A stretch of DNA of 63,903 bases, taken from positions 1-63,903 of the forward strand of contig JAGBFB010000043.1 in assembly GCA_017936665.1 (NCBI GenBank), read 5' to 3'. The translations under genes and the position numbers were made by a program. The stretch comes from Spirochaetaceae bacterium (GTDB taxonomy: Bacteria; Spirochaetota; Spirochaetia; Treponematales; Treponemataceae). Below the pieces are notes generated by a model. The model did not search any database and had not been told where the DNA came from. It was given only the letters and a program-made list of their open reading frames with translations. Positions 36,750 through 45,424 of the stretch are shown here, piece by piece (positions within the stretch are counted from its first letter, which is position 1; every line of letters begins with the position of its first letter).

Positions 36750-36814
36750 AAAAGAGACCACATCACAAGTAGGAAGTTCACAATCGTTCCACTACTTGTA
36801 TTATAGTCTCTTTT
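36750..36814. terminator. Bidirectional terminator
   Basis: AAAAGAGAC pairs with GTCTCTTTT, with an inner stem of ACAAGTAGG and CCACTACTTGT. It serves the HAD gene and the convergent HD-GYP gene. Confidence 0.85.
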
Positions 36815-36831
36815 CCATTCTGAAAATTCTT

Positions 36832-38265
36832 TTAAACTAAAGAATCTAAAACATCAACAATTTTTTGATCGTAAAAATTTGGTCTTGCTCTTAACTCTTT
36901 AATTGCAGCTTCTTTATCAAAAATTCCTCGATAATTTCTTCTTGAAATTAAAGCTATAAAACTTTCTACCACGTGAATAACTCTTGCAACGAGAGGAATT
37001 TTTTCTCCTTGAATACCAGCAGGATAACCACTTCCATCTATATTTTCGTGATGCATCAAAATAGCATCTAAGAAAATACTCTTATATTTTTCTGGAACAA
37101 AATCAATTTTATCTGCACCAAGTTTAACATGACTACGAATTTCGTATTTTTCTTCATCAGAAAGTTTTTCACTTGTAAGCAAAGCAGAATCAATTGATAA
37201 AAATCCGATATCATAAACCATAGCTGCACAAAAATACAACATTGCTTCGTAAGATTTTAGACCTAACCCATTTGCAATTTTAAATACCATTTCTGAAACA
37301 TTTTTTGAATTATTTTTTCGTGATGTATAAATATCAATTTTAGCACCAACTTCTTTACATTTATCAGCAAGTTTTTTAAGTTCTTGATGTTCACTTTCTG
37401 TAATTTCTACATCTGGTAAAGATGCAACTGCTCTAGGAGAATCTTCACCAAATTCAGAATTGTAAACATCTGAAATTTGTGCAATGTGAACTGCTTCTTT
37501 TTGGTTACGAGTTAATTGAGCAACCATTTGTAAAGTTGCTTCAAATTGTTCTTGTTGTCTTTGAACAGCTGCTTCTGATTTTTTTGTAACAGAAATAATT
37601 ACTACAACACCACCAACAATAATTCCAACTAAACAAAGACAAATTACTGCAATCATAATTGTATTTGACTTCATTGTTTGATTACTTTTTACGATTGCAT
37701 CAGAATAAATTTCTTTTTGTTTTTGTAAATATTCTTGCTCTTTCAACAACGCTTCTTCATGTTCTTTTACATTATTTGCCTTTGCTTCTGCTAATGCTTT
37801 TTCAACAGCTTCCAATTGAGCTTGAGTTTTTGCCAACTGAGCTTGATAATCGGCAGCTTCTTTTGACATAAAATTAGTGTTAGCAACAGGTCCCCATTGT
37901 TGATCTTGAGTTTCCATCGTATTTAACGTTCTAACTAAACGATTAACTCTTTCTGAAGATAAAGTAGGATATTCAAGAAGTTTTTCTTTAACTTTAGCAA
38001 AGGCTTCTGTATCTTTTTTTTCTCTGATTTCTTGTAAGTAATCGTAATAAATTGTTTCAGCCAAAATTTCTACATTTTGAGGAACATTTTCTGATGTATA
38101 TTGACCATAAACATAATTGATATAATCAAACGCTTTGGCATAATCCTTTTGAGAATAACTATTATTTGCTGCTGTTAAATATCGCTCCACAAGAGCACTC
38201 TGTGAAAATCCTAAGAAAATCACTAATAGAGATAGAGATAAAATAATACCTATTTTTTTAGTCAT
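36832..38265 (-). CDS. Membrane-anchored HD-GYP-like protein with altered HD site
   Basis: This protein of about 477 residues has a signal peptide or anchor, a helical repeat-like periplasmic part (20-130), a coiled coil (about 145-190), a transmembrane helix (about 200-225) and a C-terminal HD-GYP domain. The GYP part is intact (HHENIDGSGYPAG), but the HD motif reads YDIGF instead of HDIGK, and the later aDvfdAl helix reads VESFIAL. Loss of the metal histidine suggests it binds rather than hydrolyses cyclic di-GMP. The ATG at 38265 overlaps the end of the upstream gene by eight bases. Confidence 0.8.
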   Translation of the reverse strand: MTKKIGIILSLSLLVIFLGFSQSALVERYLTAANNSYSQKDYAKAFDYINYVYGQYTSENVPQNVEILAETIYYDYLQEIREKKDTEAFAKVKEKLLEYPTLSSERVNRLVRTLNTMETQDQQWGPVANTNFMSKEAADYQAQLAKTQAQLEAVEKALAEAKANNVKEHEEALLKEQEYLQKQKEIYSDAIVKSNQTMKSNTIMIAVICLCLVGIIVGGVVVIISVTKKSEAAVQRQQEQFEATLQMVAQLTRNQKEAVHIAQISDVYNSEFGEDSPRAVASLPDVEITESEHQELKKLADKCKEVGAKIDIYTSRKNNSKNVSEMVFKIANGLGLKSYEAMLYFCAAMVYDIGFLSIDSALLTSEKLSDEEKYEIRSHVKLGADKIDFVPEKYKSIFLDAILMHHENIDGSGYPAGIQGEKIPLVARVIHVVESFIALISRRNYRGIFDKEAAIKELRARPNFYDQKIVDVLDSLV

Positions 38266-39355
38266 TATTGATAACCCCAATACTTATAATAAGCTTTAAT
38301 TGGTTTTGGAGTCCTTCTTCCATTGCAAAAATTGCATCACGAACACCAAAGTTTACACCAATGTCTGCTTTATCATAATCGGCAAGTATTAGGGAAAAGT
38401 TTAGAGAAAAATCCATTGCAAATTTCATTCCATCATAAAATAGATGACCTAAATAGTAATCAGCTGATAGTTCTGCCAAAACATTACCAATTTCTATATC
38501 ACGATATGCTATTCCTAAAGTAGGTGATAAAAATGGAGTTGTAACAAAACTCATTTCTGGTTCATTTGAAAAATATCCTAAAAATCCAAGTCTAAAATAT
38601 AAATTTCTTATAACTGCTTCATGACTAAATCCAAAAGTTAGATTAACAGTTGTATCAAGTTGCTGTTTTTCTTCTGCATCTCCACCAAAATTAAAAAGCA
38701 TTGTATCTAGGAAATACTCACCACCAATAATATAATCTTCAGAGTGAAAATACACATTTCCAAAGGAAGAAAGTCCAAAGTTTCCACCTACTTCTCTTGG
38801 ATCAGTATATAAAGCTAAATCAGCCATACCAACATTTATAGCCCAAGAAAGTGGCAAATAGTGAGTATTATAATCTGTATCAAGATAAACTGTTTCTCCA
38901 GATGAAGTATTACTAATTGTCTGATATTCTTTTTTAATTTGCTTTTGCTCTTTTGCGGTATTTGCCATTATACGCATTTCTTCAATTTGCCGACGTTCTT
39001 CTTCTGCTTTTATTTTTGCATCACGCTCTTTTATAGCAGTATCAATTGAAGTATATAAAGCAACAGCATCAAAATTATCGATATTGTTATCAATTACAGC
39101 CAAAGAAATTTGTGCAGCAAAATCTAATTCATTTGCAATGAGAAGTTCTCTTGCTTTTCTAAGTATATATGATTCATATTCCCCATAGGAATTAGATTTT
39201 TTATTTTTTTCAAGAATTTTGTATATGGCGTCTCCATCCTTTTGAGCAAGTGCATCATCAATTTGAGCGATTACATCGGAACTTTGTGAAAATATAGAAA
39301 CGTTCACTATTGAAACTAAAAATAAAAATAAACAAATTTTAAAAAAGGACTTCAC
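38258..39355 (-). CDS. Predicted outer-membrane protein with coiled coil
   Basis: This 365-residue exported protein has a signal peptide, a helical repeat-like part (about 25-115), a charged coiled coil with AEEERRQIEEMR near 125-150, and a C-terminal half of alternating hydrophobic strands suited to a beta barrel. The family is not recognised. It starts at GTG 39355, seven to eight bases after GGAG. The following HD-GYP-like gene overlaps its end, so the two are co-translated and probably act in one envelope pathway. Confidence 0.65.
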   Translation of the reverse strand: MKSFFKICLFLFLVSIVNVSIFSQSSDVIAQIDDALAQKDGDAIYKILEKNKKSNSYGEYESYILRKARELLIANELDFAAQISLAVIDNNIDNFDAVALYTSIDTAIKERDAKIKAEEERRQIEEMRIMANTAKEQKQIKKEYQTISNTSSGETVYLDTDYNTHYLPLSWAINVGMADLALYTDPREVGGNFGLSSFGNVYFHSEDYIIGGEYFLDTMLFNFGGDAEEKQQLDTTVNLTFGFSHEAVIRNLYFRLGFLGYFSNEPEMSFVTTPFLSPTLGIAYRDIEIGNVLAELSADYYLGHLFYDGMKFAMDFSLNFSLILADYDKADIGVNFGVRDAIFAMEEGLQNQLKLIISIGVINND

Positions 39356-39447
39356 TGCATATCTCCAAATACATCGTTATAAAAATAATCAATATCTCTA
39401 TTATAGTCATTATATCGTTTTTTTTTGAATCTGTATATCTTTTTTTG

Positions 39448-39477
39448 TTGAACTTTTAATATATTTTAGGTTATAAT
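39448..39477 (+). promoter_or_regulatory. Promoter of a predicted leaderless gene
   Basis: TTGAAC-18 bp-TATAAT, ending seven bases before the ATG at 39485, with no ribosome site. Confidence 0.65.
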
Positions 39478-39484
39478 TTAACTT

Positions 39485-40585
39485 ATGAAGTCCAAAATGT
39501 CCATAATTATTCTTCTCGCATCTTTTCTCTTTGCAACACTCGTTCTTGTTTCTATACTTGTAGTGATGTTACAAACAGGTGCATTATCAAAAAGAACAGC
39601 AGCCATTATCCTTCCAAGTGAAGGAGGATATGTTGAAGCCTGGACACCTCATCTTCCACAAATTGCTAGAAAGGTTGGAATTCCTGAAATTACAATTCTT
39701 ACCTACGATAGTTACGATAAACTAAAAACGTACTTTTTACATTCTGAAAAATACAATACACTATGGGCAGAAGTTCCAGTTACAGGTGAATATAATCTTA
39801 AAACATTGTTAAACGAAGTTTCTACCTCAATCGTAGATAACAAAACAGCAGATTATTTTCCACCAGCCTTATTTAAGACAATAAAATCATATACGGGAAA
39901 AAAAGAAGTTAGATTTTTACCATTAAGTTATAATCCTTGGATTATCGTAAAAAAGAACAATCCTCCAGCCAAAACTGAATTTGAATATTCATCTGGAGCT
40001 TATTACGATAATGTCGCTTTTGCAACCTTAACTTTTGCAAGAAAATTAGGTGGAACCGAAAAAAACTTTCTAACTATAGATGAGGGTTTAGCTGATTTAC
40101 AAAAAATGTCTAACGATAAAACTTTTATAACAAATGTTAGAACTTACACAAATAAAGATGCGTACTCTGTTTTAGAAAGCAATAAAGTAAGAAAAACAAT
40201 TTTACCAATTTACTTTTTTAATGAATTGTCCGTTGCACAAAGATTAGAACTTTCTATAGAACCTTTTTCTTCAACTTTAATAACAGATGCAACTGTAGCA
40301 ATTTTCGCAAACAGAAAATCGGAAGAAGCAAAATCTGCTGTAGAAAAATCAAAAGAATATTTGTTAAACACAGAACTTCTCTATTCTACAGCAAATTCTC
40401 GTGCTTGGATTCCTGCTCATATAAATACTGTTTCAAGAAGTATTTATACTGACTATATCAGAAAACAATCTCGTCAAGTAAGCAGATGTCTAATTCCTGA
40501 AATGCAGTTTGAATCTAAAAAAGAAAGAAATGAATTAATAGAAAAATTAAACATTGCTCTTAGAACTAATTATTTTTCTAAGTAA
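39485..40585 (+). CDS. Membrane-anchored substrate-binding-like protein
   Basis: This 366-residue protein has one N-terminal transmembrane helix (about 7-30) and a long extracytoplasmic domain whose pattern (SEGGYVEAWTPHLPQIARKVGI, PLSYNPWIIVKKN, a late ANSRAWIPAHI) resembles a type II solute-binding fold. It has no lipobox and no transporter genes beside it, so it may be a sensor or scaffold rather than an import protein. I do not recognise a named family. Confidence 0.55.
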   Translation: MKSKMSIIILLASFLFATLVLVSILVVMLQTGALSKRTAAIILPSEGGYVEAWTPHLPQIARKVGIPEITILTYDSYDKLKTYFLHSEKYNTLWAEVPVTGEYNLKTLLNEVSTSIVDNKTADYFPPALFKTIKSYTGKKEVRFLPLSYNPWIIVKKNNPPAKTEFEYSSGAYYDNVAFATLTFARKLGGTEKNFLTIDEGLADLQKMSNDKTFITNVRTYTNKDAYSVLESNKVRKTILPIYFFNELSVAQRLELSIEPFSSTLITDATVAIFANRKSEEAKSAVEKSKEYLLNTELLYSTANSRAWIPAHINTVSRSIYTDYIRKQSRQVSRCLIPEMQFESKKERNELIEKLNIALRTNYFSK

Positions 40586-40591
40586 TTTAGA

Positions 40592-41332
40592 TTACCAACC
40601 TCCAGAAGCGCCTCCGCCTCCAAAGCCTCCGCCTCCACCAGAGAATGTTCTTCCACCACTAGGAAAGTTTCGTGGTATATGATGAACATAAGGTCTACTT
40701 CCAGAAGAACCTGTTCTAGGACCACGTTTTCTAGAAGAAATTATTGCCATTACAAAAATAAATCCGTAAAGCAAGGCAATTCCTGCAAAAATAAATCCAC
40801 CTGGATCCATACCAGAAGAATCAGAAAGAACTCTTTTTGAAACAAGAGTTTCATCATTTTTTACCAAGCCAACAATATTATTGATTGCATTAACAATACC
40901 AGCTTGATAATTTCCATTTCTAAATTCTGGAGCAATTACATTTCTGATAATTAATCCACATTTTGTATCAGTTAAAATTCCTTCAAGACCATATCCTACT
41001 TCAATTCTTATAGAACGTTCTTCCAAAGCAATTAAAAGTAAAACTCCGTTGTCTTTTTCGGCAGTTCCCAATTTCCAGGAATCAGCAACCTTCATAGAAT
41101 ATGATTCTAAAACTTCACCTTCAAGGCTTGGAATTGTCAAAACCGCTAACTGAGTACCTGTAGAATCACTTAAATCCATTAACTGATTATTTAGATTTAT
41201 TTCAACACCATCAGAAATTAAATTTGCATTATCAACTATTGGATTTGTTAAATTTGGAACAGATAAAGAAAATAATGAGTTTATGGTAAAACCAAAAAGT
41301 AAAACCAATACACATAATTTATTTTTTTTCAT
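40592..41332 (-). CDS. TPM domain protein with Gly-rich tail (YgcG-like)
   Basis: This 246-residue protein has a signal peptide (cleavage near SLFS), a TPM domain (about 25-150, with VPNLTNPIVDNANLIS and VGYGLEGILTDTKCG), one transmembrane helix (about 180-200) and a glycine-rich end, GGGGGFGGGGASGGW. TPM proteins of this shape regularly occur with LemA, as here. They face the periplasm, and the biochemical role is not settled. The start codon overlaps the preceding gene's stop. Confidence 0.85.
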   Translation of the reverse strand: MKKNKLCVLVLLFGFTINSLFSLSVPNLTNPIVDNANLISDGVEINLNNQLMDLSDSTGTQLAVLTIPSLEGEVLESYSMKVADSWKLGTAEKDNGVLLLIALEERSIRIEVGYGLEGILTDTKCGLIIRNVIAPEFRNGNYQAGIVNAINNIVGLVKNDETLVSKRVLSDSSGMDPGGFIFAGIALLYGFIFVMAIISSRKRGPRTGSSGSRPYVHHIPRNFPSGGRTFSGGGGGFGGGGASGGW

Positions 41333-42027
41333 TCCCCACCACCAATAATCACAAGTCCATCAGGAAGTTCGTTTGGATTTTCCTTTTGACAAGGAAATTC
41401 TTTTGCTAAAATATCTCCACATTCCTCAATGGAGTTTATTATTACTTGAGTAGGATTTTTGATTTTAAATCCCTCAGCCAAAGAGTCTGCTAAATTTTTC
41501 CATGTTGAATGTGAAATTTTACTAGCAATTCCACTGTCCACTACAATTTGAATTTTTCTTTCAAGTACTGAAAAAAACAATAAAATTCCTGTATTAGATT
41601 TTGTTTTATAAACTCCACTATGAACAAAAACTTTGATTGCTTTGTTGTAAACTGCTTTATTTTTTACTCTTTTAGGAATAATTAATCTATCTACAAAAGG
41701 AATATTTGCTATAAGATAAAAAATCAAAATAGAAATAAAGACAATTAGCAATAACCAAAAACTAAAATGATAATCTTTCATATCCCAATAGATTGAATCA
41801 ATAAAAGTCTTTAATTTAGATGATATAGGGATTAAACAGGCAAATGTTATCAATCCCATAATCACTGCAAAAAGCAATTCCCAAAAACCATAACTGCTAC
41901 TAGATGGAGTTATTGCAAGAGCAATTTCTCCATCAGTATTCTTTTCTGCAGCAGCTACTGCTTCTTGAATTTTTTTTAAGTTTTCATCCGTAAAAGAATA
42001 TTTTTTCTTTAATTTTTCTAGTCGCAT
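41329..42027 (-). CDS. Second TPM domain membrane protein
   Basis: This protein of about 232 residues starts with a TPM-like segment (ENLKKIQEAVAAAEKNTDGEIALAITPS), is interrupted by two transmembrane helices (about 50-125), and continues with the second TPM half (GVYKTKSNTGILLFFSVLERKIQIVVDSGI). It is related in layout to the next protein but lacks the Gly-rich tail. I use the ATG at 42027 rather than the TTG at 42033. It is the middle gene of a LemA-TPM-TPM operon. Confidence 0.8.
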   Translation of the reverse strand: MRLEKLKKKYSFTDENLKKIQEAVAAAEKNTDGEIALAITPSSSSYGFWELLFAVIMGLITFACLIPISSKLKTFIDSIYWDMKDYHFSFWLLLIVFISILIFYLIANIPFVDRLIIPKRVKNKAVYNKAIKVFVHSGVYKTKSNTGILLFFSVLERKIQIVVDSGIASKISHSTWKNLADSLAEGFKIKNPTQVIINSIEECGDILAKEFPCQKENPNELPDGLVIIGGGE

Positions 42028-42041
42028 AAACAATCAAAAAA

Positions 42042-42647
42042 TTAGAATTCAACTTTTGGAGCAGTTTTTGCTTCATCTGTAGAAGTGAAATATGCTTTTT
42101 TCTCAAACCCATTCATATTGGCAATAATATTTCTTGGGAAAGTACGAATATATCTGTTGTATTCTTGAACAGCTTCATTAAAACGCATTCTTTCAGTAGC
42201 TATTCGGTTTTCTGTTCCTTCAAGTTCATCTTGCAAAGCCATGAAGTTTTCATTTGCTTGCAACTGAGGATAATTTTCTGTTACAGAAAGAAGTCTTTGC
42301 AATGCCCCACCTAAAGAATTTTGTGCTTGTTGAAATTTTGCAAGAGCATCAGGATCATCAAGAACATCAGCAGAAAGTTGCATAACTCCACCAGCTTGAC
42401 TACGAGCTTCGGCAACTTGAGTAAAAACTTCTGATTCGTGAGAAGCAAAACCTTTTACAGTTGCAACCAAGTTTGGAACTAAATCAAGACGGCGTTGATA
42501 TTGATTTTCAACTTGTGCCCATTGACTTAACACACCTTCATCCATACTTACCATTGTGTTATATGTTCCTGCAAAAAATTTAAAAATTGCAAAAACGATA
42601 ACCAAAATAACCGCTACGGTTATAAGAATTTTCATTCCCTTTTTCAT
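42042..42647 (-). CDS. lemA: LemA family protein
   Basis: This 201-residue LemA protein has an N-terminal membrane anchor (about 7-27), then the conserved helical core YNTMVSMDEGVLSQWAQVENQYQRRLDLVPNLV, TVKGFASHE, and VQEYNRYIRTFP with the C-terminal KAYFTSTDEAKTAPKVEF. LemA is a helical membrane protein of unknown mechanism. A GGAGG ribosome site precedes the ATG. Two TPM genes follow on the same strand, a widespread arrangement. Confidence 0.93.
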   Translation of the reverse strand: MKKGMKILITVAVILVIVFAIFKFFAGTYNTMVSMDEGVLSQWAQVENQYQRRLDLVPNLVATVKGFASHESEVFTQVAEARSQAGGVMQLSADVLDDPDALAKFQQAQNSLGGALQRLLSVTENYPQLQANENFMALQDELEGTENRIATERMRFNEAVQEYNRYIRTFPRNIIANMNGFEKKAYFTSTDEAKTAPKVEF

Positions 42648-42726
42648 TTTTTCCTCCCATGCAAAGAAAACAAAAAATTTTCTAAATTTAAAATTATTAT
42701 TTAAACATTACATTAGAAAAAAAAGG

Positions 42727-42755
42727 TTGTCAATGAAAAATTCTTGCTTTATACT
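42727..42755 (+). promoter_or_regulatory. Promoter of a predicted leaderless gene
   Basis: TTGTCA-17 bp-TATACT ending six bases before the ATG at 42762. It also shows that the TTG at 42744 cannot be the start because it lies inside the promoter. Confidence 0.7.
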
Positions 42756-42761
42756 GATAGT

Positions 42762-43493
42762 ATGAATAATATGCAAAATGTAATAGAATATTACGATGAA
42801 TTATATCCGTCGGATGAAAGTCAAAAACAATTTTTCACGAATTTATTATCAAGTTACGGAATACCTTCTAAATTTTTAAGGATTGGATGTGGAACTGGAT
42901 ATCTAGAAAGTTTTTTAGCTAAAGAAGGTGTTGATGTAACAGGGCTAGATACAAACAAAGAAATATTAGAACGAGCTAATCTCCGTAGAAGATTTCCCAA
43001 TATGGCAATCCGATTTTTTCAGATGTCAACAATCGAAATGACAAACTTTCTTGGAAAAGGTTTTTACAATGTCATCGCTTGTCTTAACGACAAAATCATC
43101 TATATCCATGACGAAGCCTTATTAAAAAAATTTTTCGTTGATTGTAAACTTTTGTTATCTGATAGTGGAACTTTAGTTTTACAACTTTACAATTATAATG
43201 CTTTAAAAACAGAATCCTCTATAAAACTTCCTAATAGAGAAAGCATTCGTTCTAAAATTATGGAACAAATTACAAAAACTCAAACAGAAGGATTTGTTAT
43301 CAATCAATATCTTGAAAATAGTGCAGGCAAGATAATCCCTTTGCTTCAGAAACAAAAAGTTTATCCAATTTTGCCTGAAAAAATAACTGAATATGCCTTG
43401 GAAGCAAATTTTTCTAGAGTTGAATTTTTTGAAGATTACACAAAAAAGCCTTTCACTCCAGAGTCAAAAACAATTTTGTGTTTAATTTCATAA
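42762..43493 (+). CDS. Class I SAM-dependent methyltransferase
   Basis: This 243-residue cytoplasmic protein has the SAM-binding glycine loop RIGCGTGYLESFLAKEG followed by VTGLDTNKEIL, then a FYNVIACLNDKIIYI motif at the catalytic edge. The substrate is unknown. The start is fixed by a well-formed promoter immediately upstream; there is no ribosome site. It is convergent with the RicT gene, 10 bases apart. Confidence 0.8.
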   Translation: MNNMQNVIEYYDELYPSDESQKQFFTNLLSSYGIPSKFLRIGCGTGYLESFLAKEGVDVTGLDTNKEILERANLRRRFPNMAIRFFQMSTIEMTNFLGKGFYNVIACLNDKIIYIHDEALLKKFFVDCKLLLSDSGTLVLQLYNYNALKTESSIKLPNRESIRSKIMEQITKTQTEGFVINQYLENSAGKIIPLLQKQKVYPILPEKITEYALEANFSRVEFFEDYTKKPFTPESKTILCLIS

Positions 43494-43503
43494 TAAGTTC
43501 TTG

Positions 43504-44439
43504 TTAGTCTGAAATACGCCACTTTCCGTCTTTGTTTACAAATCTAGAAGCTGCAACTTCTAAGACTCTTCCGTCGTCGCCTTGCATTTTTACCATAGCT
43601 GCAAGTGGATTAATTTCCATAACTCTAAAATTTGTTCCATCGTAAAAAAGTCTAATTCCTTCAGTAGGCAATTTTTTACGGGCTTCTGTGTAACATTCAA
43701 ATTCGTAAGAAAGACAACACAAAAGGCGTCCACATTGCCCAGAAATTTTCATTGAGTTAAGAGAAAGATTTTGATCTTTTGCCATTCTAATTGAAACAGG
43801 TCGCAATCTATCAGAAACAGCATGACAACAATAAGGACGCCCACAAACTCCCAAGCCTCCTGTAATTCTTGATTCGTCACGCACACCGATTTGTCTTAAT
43901 TCAATACGCATTTTGAAAACTGAAACTAAATCTTTTACTAATTCCCTAAAATCAACACGATTATCGGCACTAAAAAAGAAAATTACTTTTTGTTCTTCTA
44001 AAAGATAGTGAGTTGCAATCAATTTCATTTCAAGATGATGAGCTTCTACTTTTTCTTGGAAAATCTTAAATGCCTTTTCTTCTTTTTCCTTGAAAGATTC
44101 ATATTTTATTAAATCATCTTGATTTGCTTTTCTTTCTACATCAACAACTTCAGAAGGCTTTATTCCGATAGGTTCTTTACTAAGACCTAAAACCCTTGCT
44201 AAATCTTTTCCGTAACGAGTTGGAATTATTACATAATCTCCCGGTTGTAAATCAAACTCTGGCTTTGAAGTTGCATAAACACCTTCACTAGAATATTCTA
44301 ATTTAACTTTATAAAGAGGACTAGGATAAACAAACTTTCCATCAAAAGCAGAATCATGATATTCATTATTATCATCTTCTAAAGATAAAAGTTCTTTTTC
44401 ATCTAACTGATCTATATCGTTTTCAAAAACTTCACTCAT
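43504..44439 (-). CDS. ricT: PSP1/RicT (YaaT) family protein
   Basis: This 311-residue protein carries the PSP1 C-terminal domain with its cysteine sets GVCGRPYCC and GQCGRLLCCLSYE and the AKDQNLSLNSMKISG segment. In Bacillus RicT (YaaT) joins an iron-sulfur complex that stimulates RNase Y-dependent RNA processing. The N-terminal 45 residues are acidic and extra. The neighbour YaaR matches the Bacillus gene order. A GGGAGA ribosome site precedes the ATG. It is the last gene of the operon. Confidence 0.9.
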   Translation of the reverse strand: MSEVFENDIDQLDEKELLSLEDDNNEYHDSAFDGKFVYPSPLYKVKLEYSSEGVYATSKPEFDLQPGDYVIIPTRYGKDLARVLGLSKEPIGIKPSEVVDVERKANQDDLIKYESFKEKEEKAFKIFQEKVEAHHLEMKLIATHYLLEEQKVIFFFSADNRVDFRELVKDLVSVFKMRIELRQIGVRDESRITGGLGVCGRPYCCHAVSDRLRPVSIRMAKDQNLSLNSMKISGQCGRLLCCLSYEFECYTEARKKLPTEGIRLFYDGTNFRVMEINPLAAMVKMQGDDGRVLEVAASRFVNKDGKWRISD

Positions 44440-44454
44440 AACGTCTCCCTTATT

Positions 44455-44997
44455 TTAGGTTAAAATATCCACCAAAAGCCCAGATATTTCATTTACCTTT
44501 GCAGCTAGTTCGATTGAATCTTTTTGGTTAAAAAGGATATCAGCTGCAAGACTATCCAATTTTTCATCAACAACTTTAATGAGGGTATATGTATTTTGCT
44601 TTGGAACTTTTACATTTCCAGATTTAACCATTCTCCTAATACCAACTTCTGCCTCTATATCGTAACAATTTTTTTCTACGAATTTTAAGAAGTTAGAAAC
44701 GGCTTTTCTAAAACGAATTAGATTTTCTTCAACAGGTTTTTGTTTTAAAAGTTCACCCTCTGAATAAACAGAATCTATTAAAAATTCTTTTGCTTTTTCT
44801 ATTGTCATTCCCTTAATTTCAGGGATAAAATCATCAAGTTCTAAATTTTTACTTGCAGTGTCAATTAATTGATTAAAAGATTTTGTTTTTTTAGTTTTTT
44901 GTGTTTTTGAATCGTCTTCTTTTTGTGATACATTTTTTGAAGCAAGAGCAGCAGCGTTAAAATATAAAGAACTATTTATATTATCTATTCCACTCAT
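44455..44997 (-). CDS. YaaR (DUF327) family protein
   Basis: This 180-residue helical protein matches DUF327: FNQLIDTA near residue 41, LRFRKAVSNFLKFVEKN-like core and the ending LAAKVNEISGLLVDIL. The function is unknown, but yaaR is also next to yaaT (ricT) in Bacillus, as here. Its ATG overlaps the stop of the bactofilin gene by four bases, so translation is coupled. Confidence 0.85.
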   Translation of the reverse strand: MSGIDNINSSLYFNAAALASKNVSQKEDDSKTQKTKKTKSFNQLIDTASKNLELDDFIPEIKGMTIEKAKEFLIDSVYSEGELLKQKPVEENLIRFRKAVSNFLKFVEKNCYDIEAEVGIRRMVKSGNVKVPKQNTYTLIKVVDEKLDSLAADILFNQKDSIELAAKVNEISGLLVDILT

Positions 44998-45416
44998 CTT
45001 GATTTACCAAAATAATTTTTATTTGAAATCGCTCTCATATCAAGCCATTGTTTTTTTGCTTCTTCAAATTTTTGTTGATTATCTATTGAAATACAATATC
45101 CTTCAATTATTACTTTTTCGTCGGCTTTAATTTTACGAGAAATCACATCTCCTAAAACAACAGCAGATGAAAATAAGTGAATTCCCTCTGGAGCTAAAAT
45201 ATCTCCTTCAACAATTCCAATTACAATAACAGATTTTGCAGTTACGCTACCTCTTATTCTGGCATTTTCACCAATAATCAATTTTCCTGTTGTTTCGATA
45301 TTTCCATAAATATCACCATCTACTCTGGTAAATCCTTCTAATTTTAAATCTCCAGAAACAAACGCTCCTGGTCCTAACATTGTGTTAAAAGAAATATCAT
45401 CAGTAAAAGAAGCCAT
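44994..45416 (-). CDS. Bactofilin
   Basis: This 140-residue polymer-forming cytoskeletal protein has a central right-handed beta helix with repeating hydrophobic-glycine rungs (FVSGDLKLEGFTRVDGDIYGNI, ARIRGSVTAKSVI, VEGDILAPEG). Bactofilins assemble filaments without nucleotide and shape the cell by recruiting envelope enzymes. The M23 peptidase gene directly upstream fits that role, as in other helical bacteria. An AGGAAG ribosome site is present. Confidence 0.93.
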   Translation of the reverse strand: MASFTDDISFNTMLGPGAFVSGDLKLEGFTRVDGDIYGNIETTGKLIIGENARIRGSVTAKSVIVIGIVEGDILAPEGIHLFSSAVVLGDVISRKIKADEKVIIEGYCISIDNQQKFEEAKKQWLDMRAISNKNYFGKSR

Positions 45417-45424
45417 ATATCTTC

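Noticed and set aside
42744-42761. Upstream TTG start for the methyltransferase
   Set aside because: It lies inside the promoter; the -10 box is part of this stretch.
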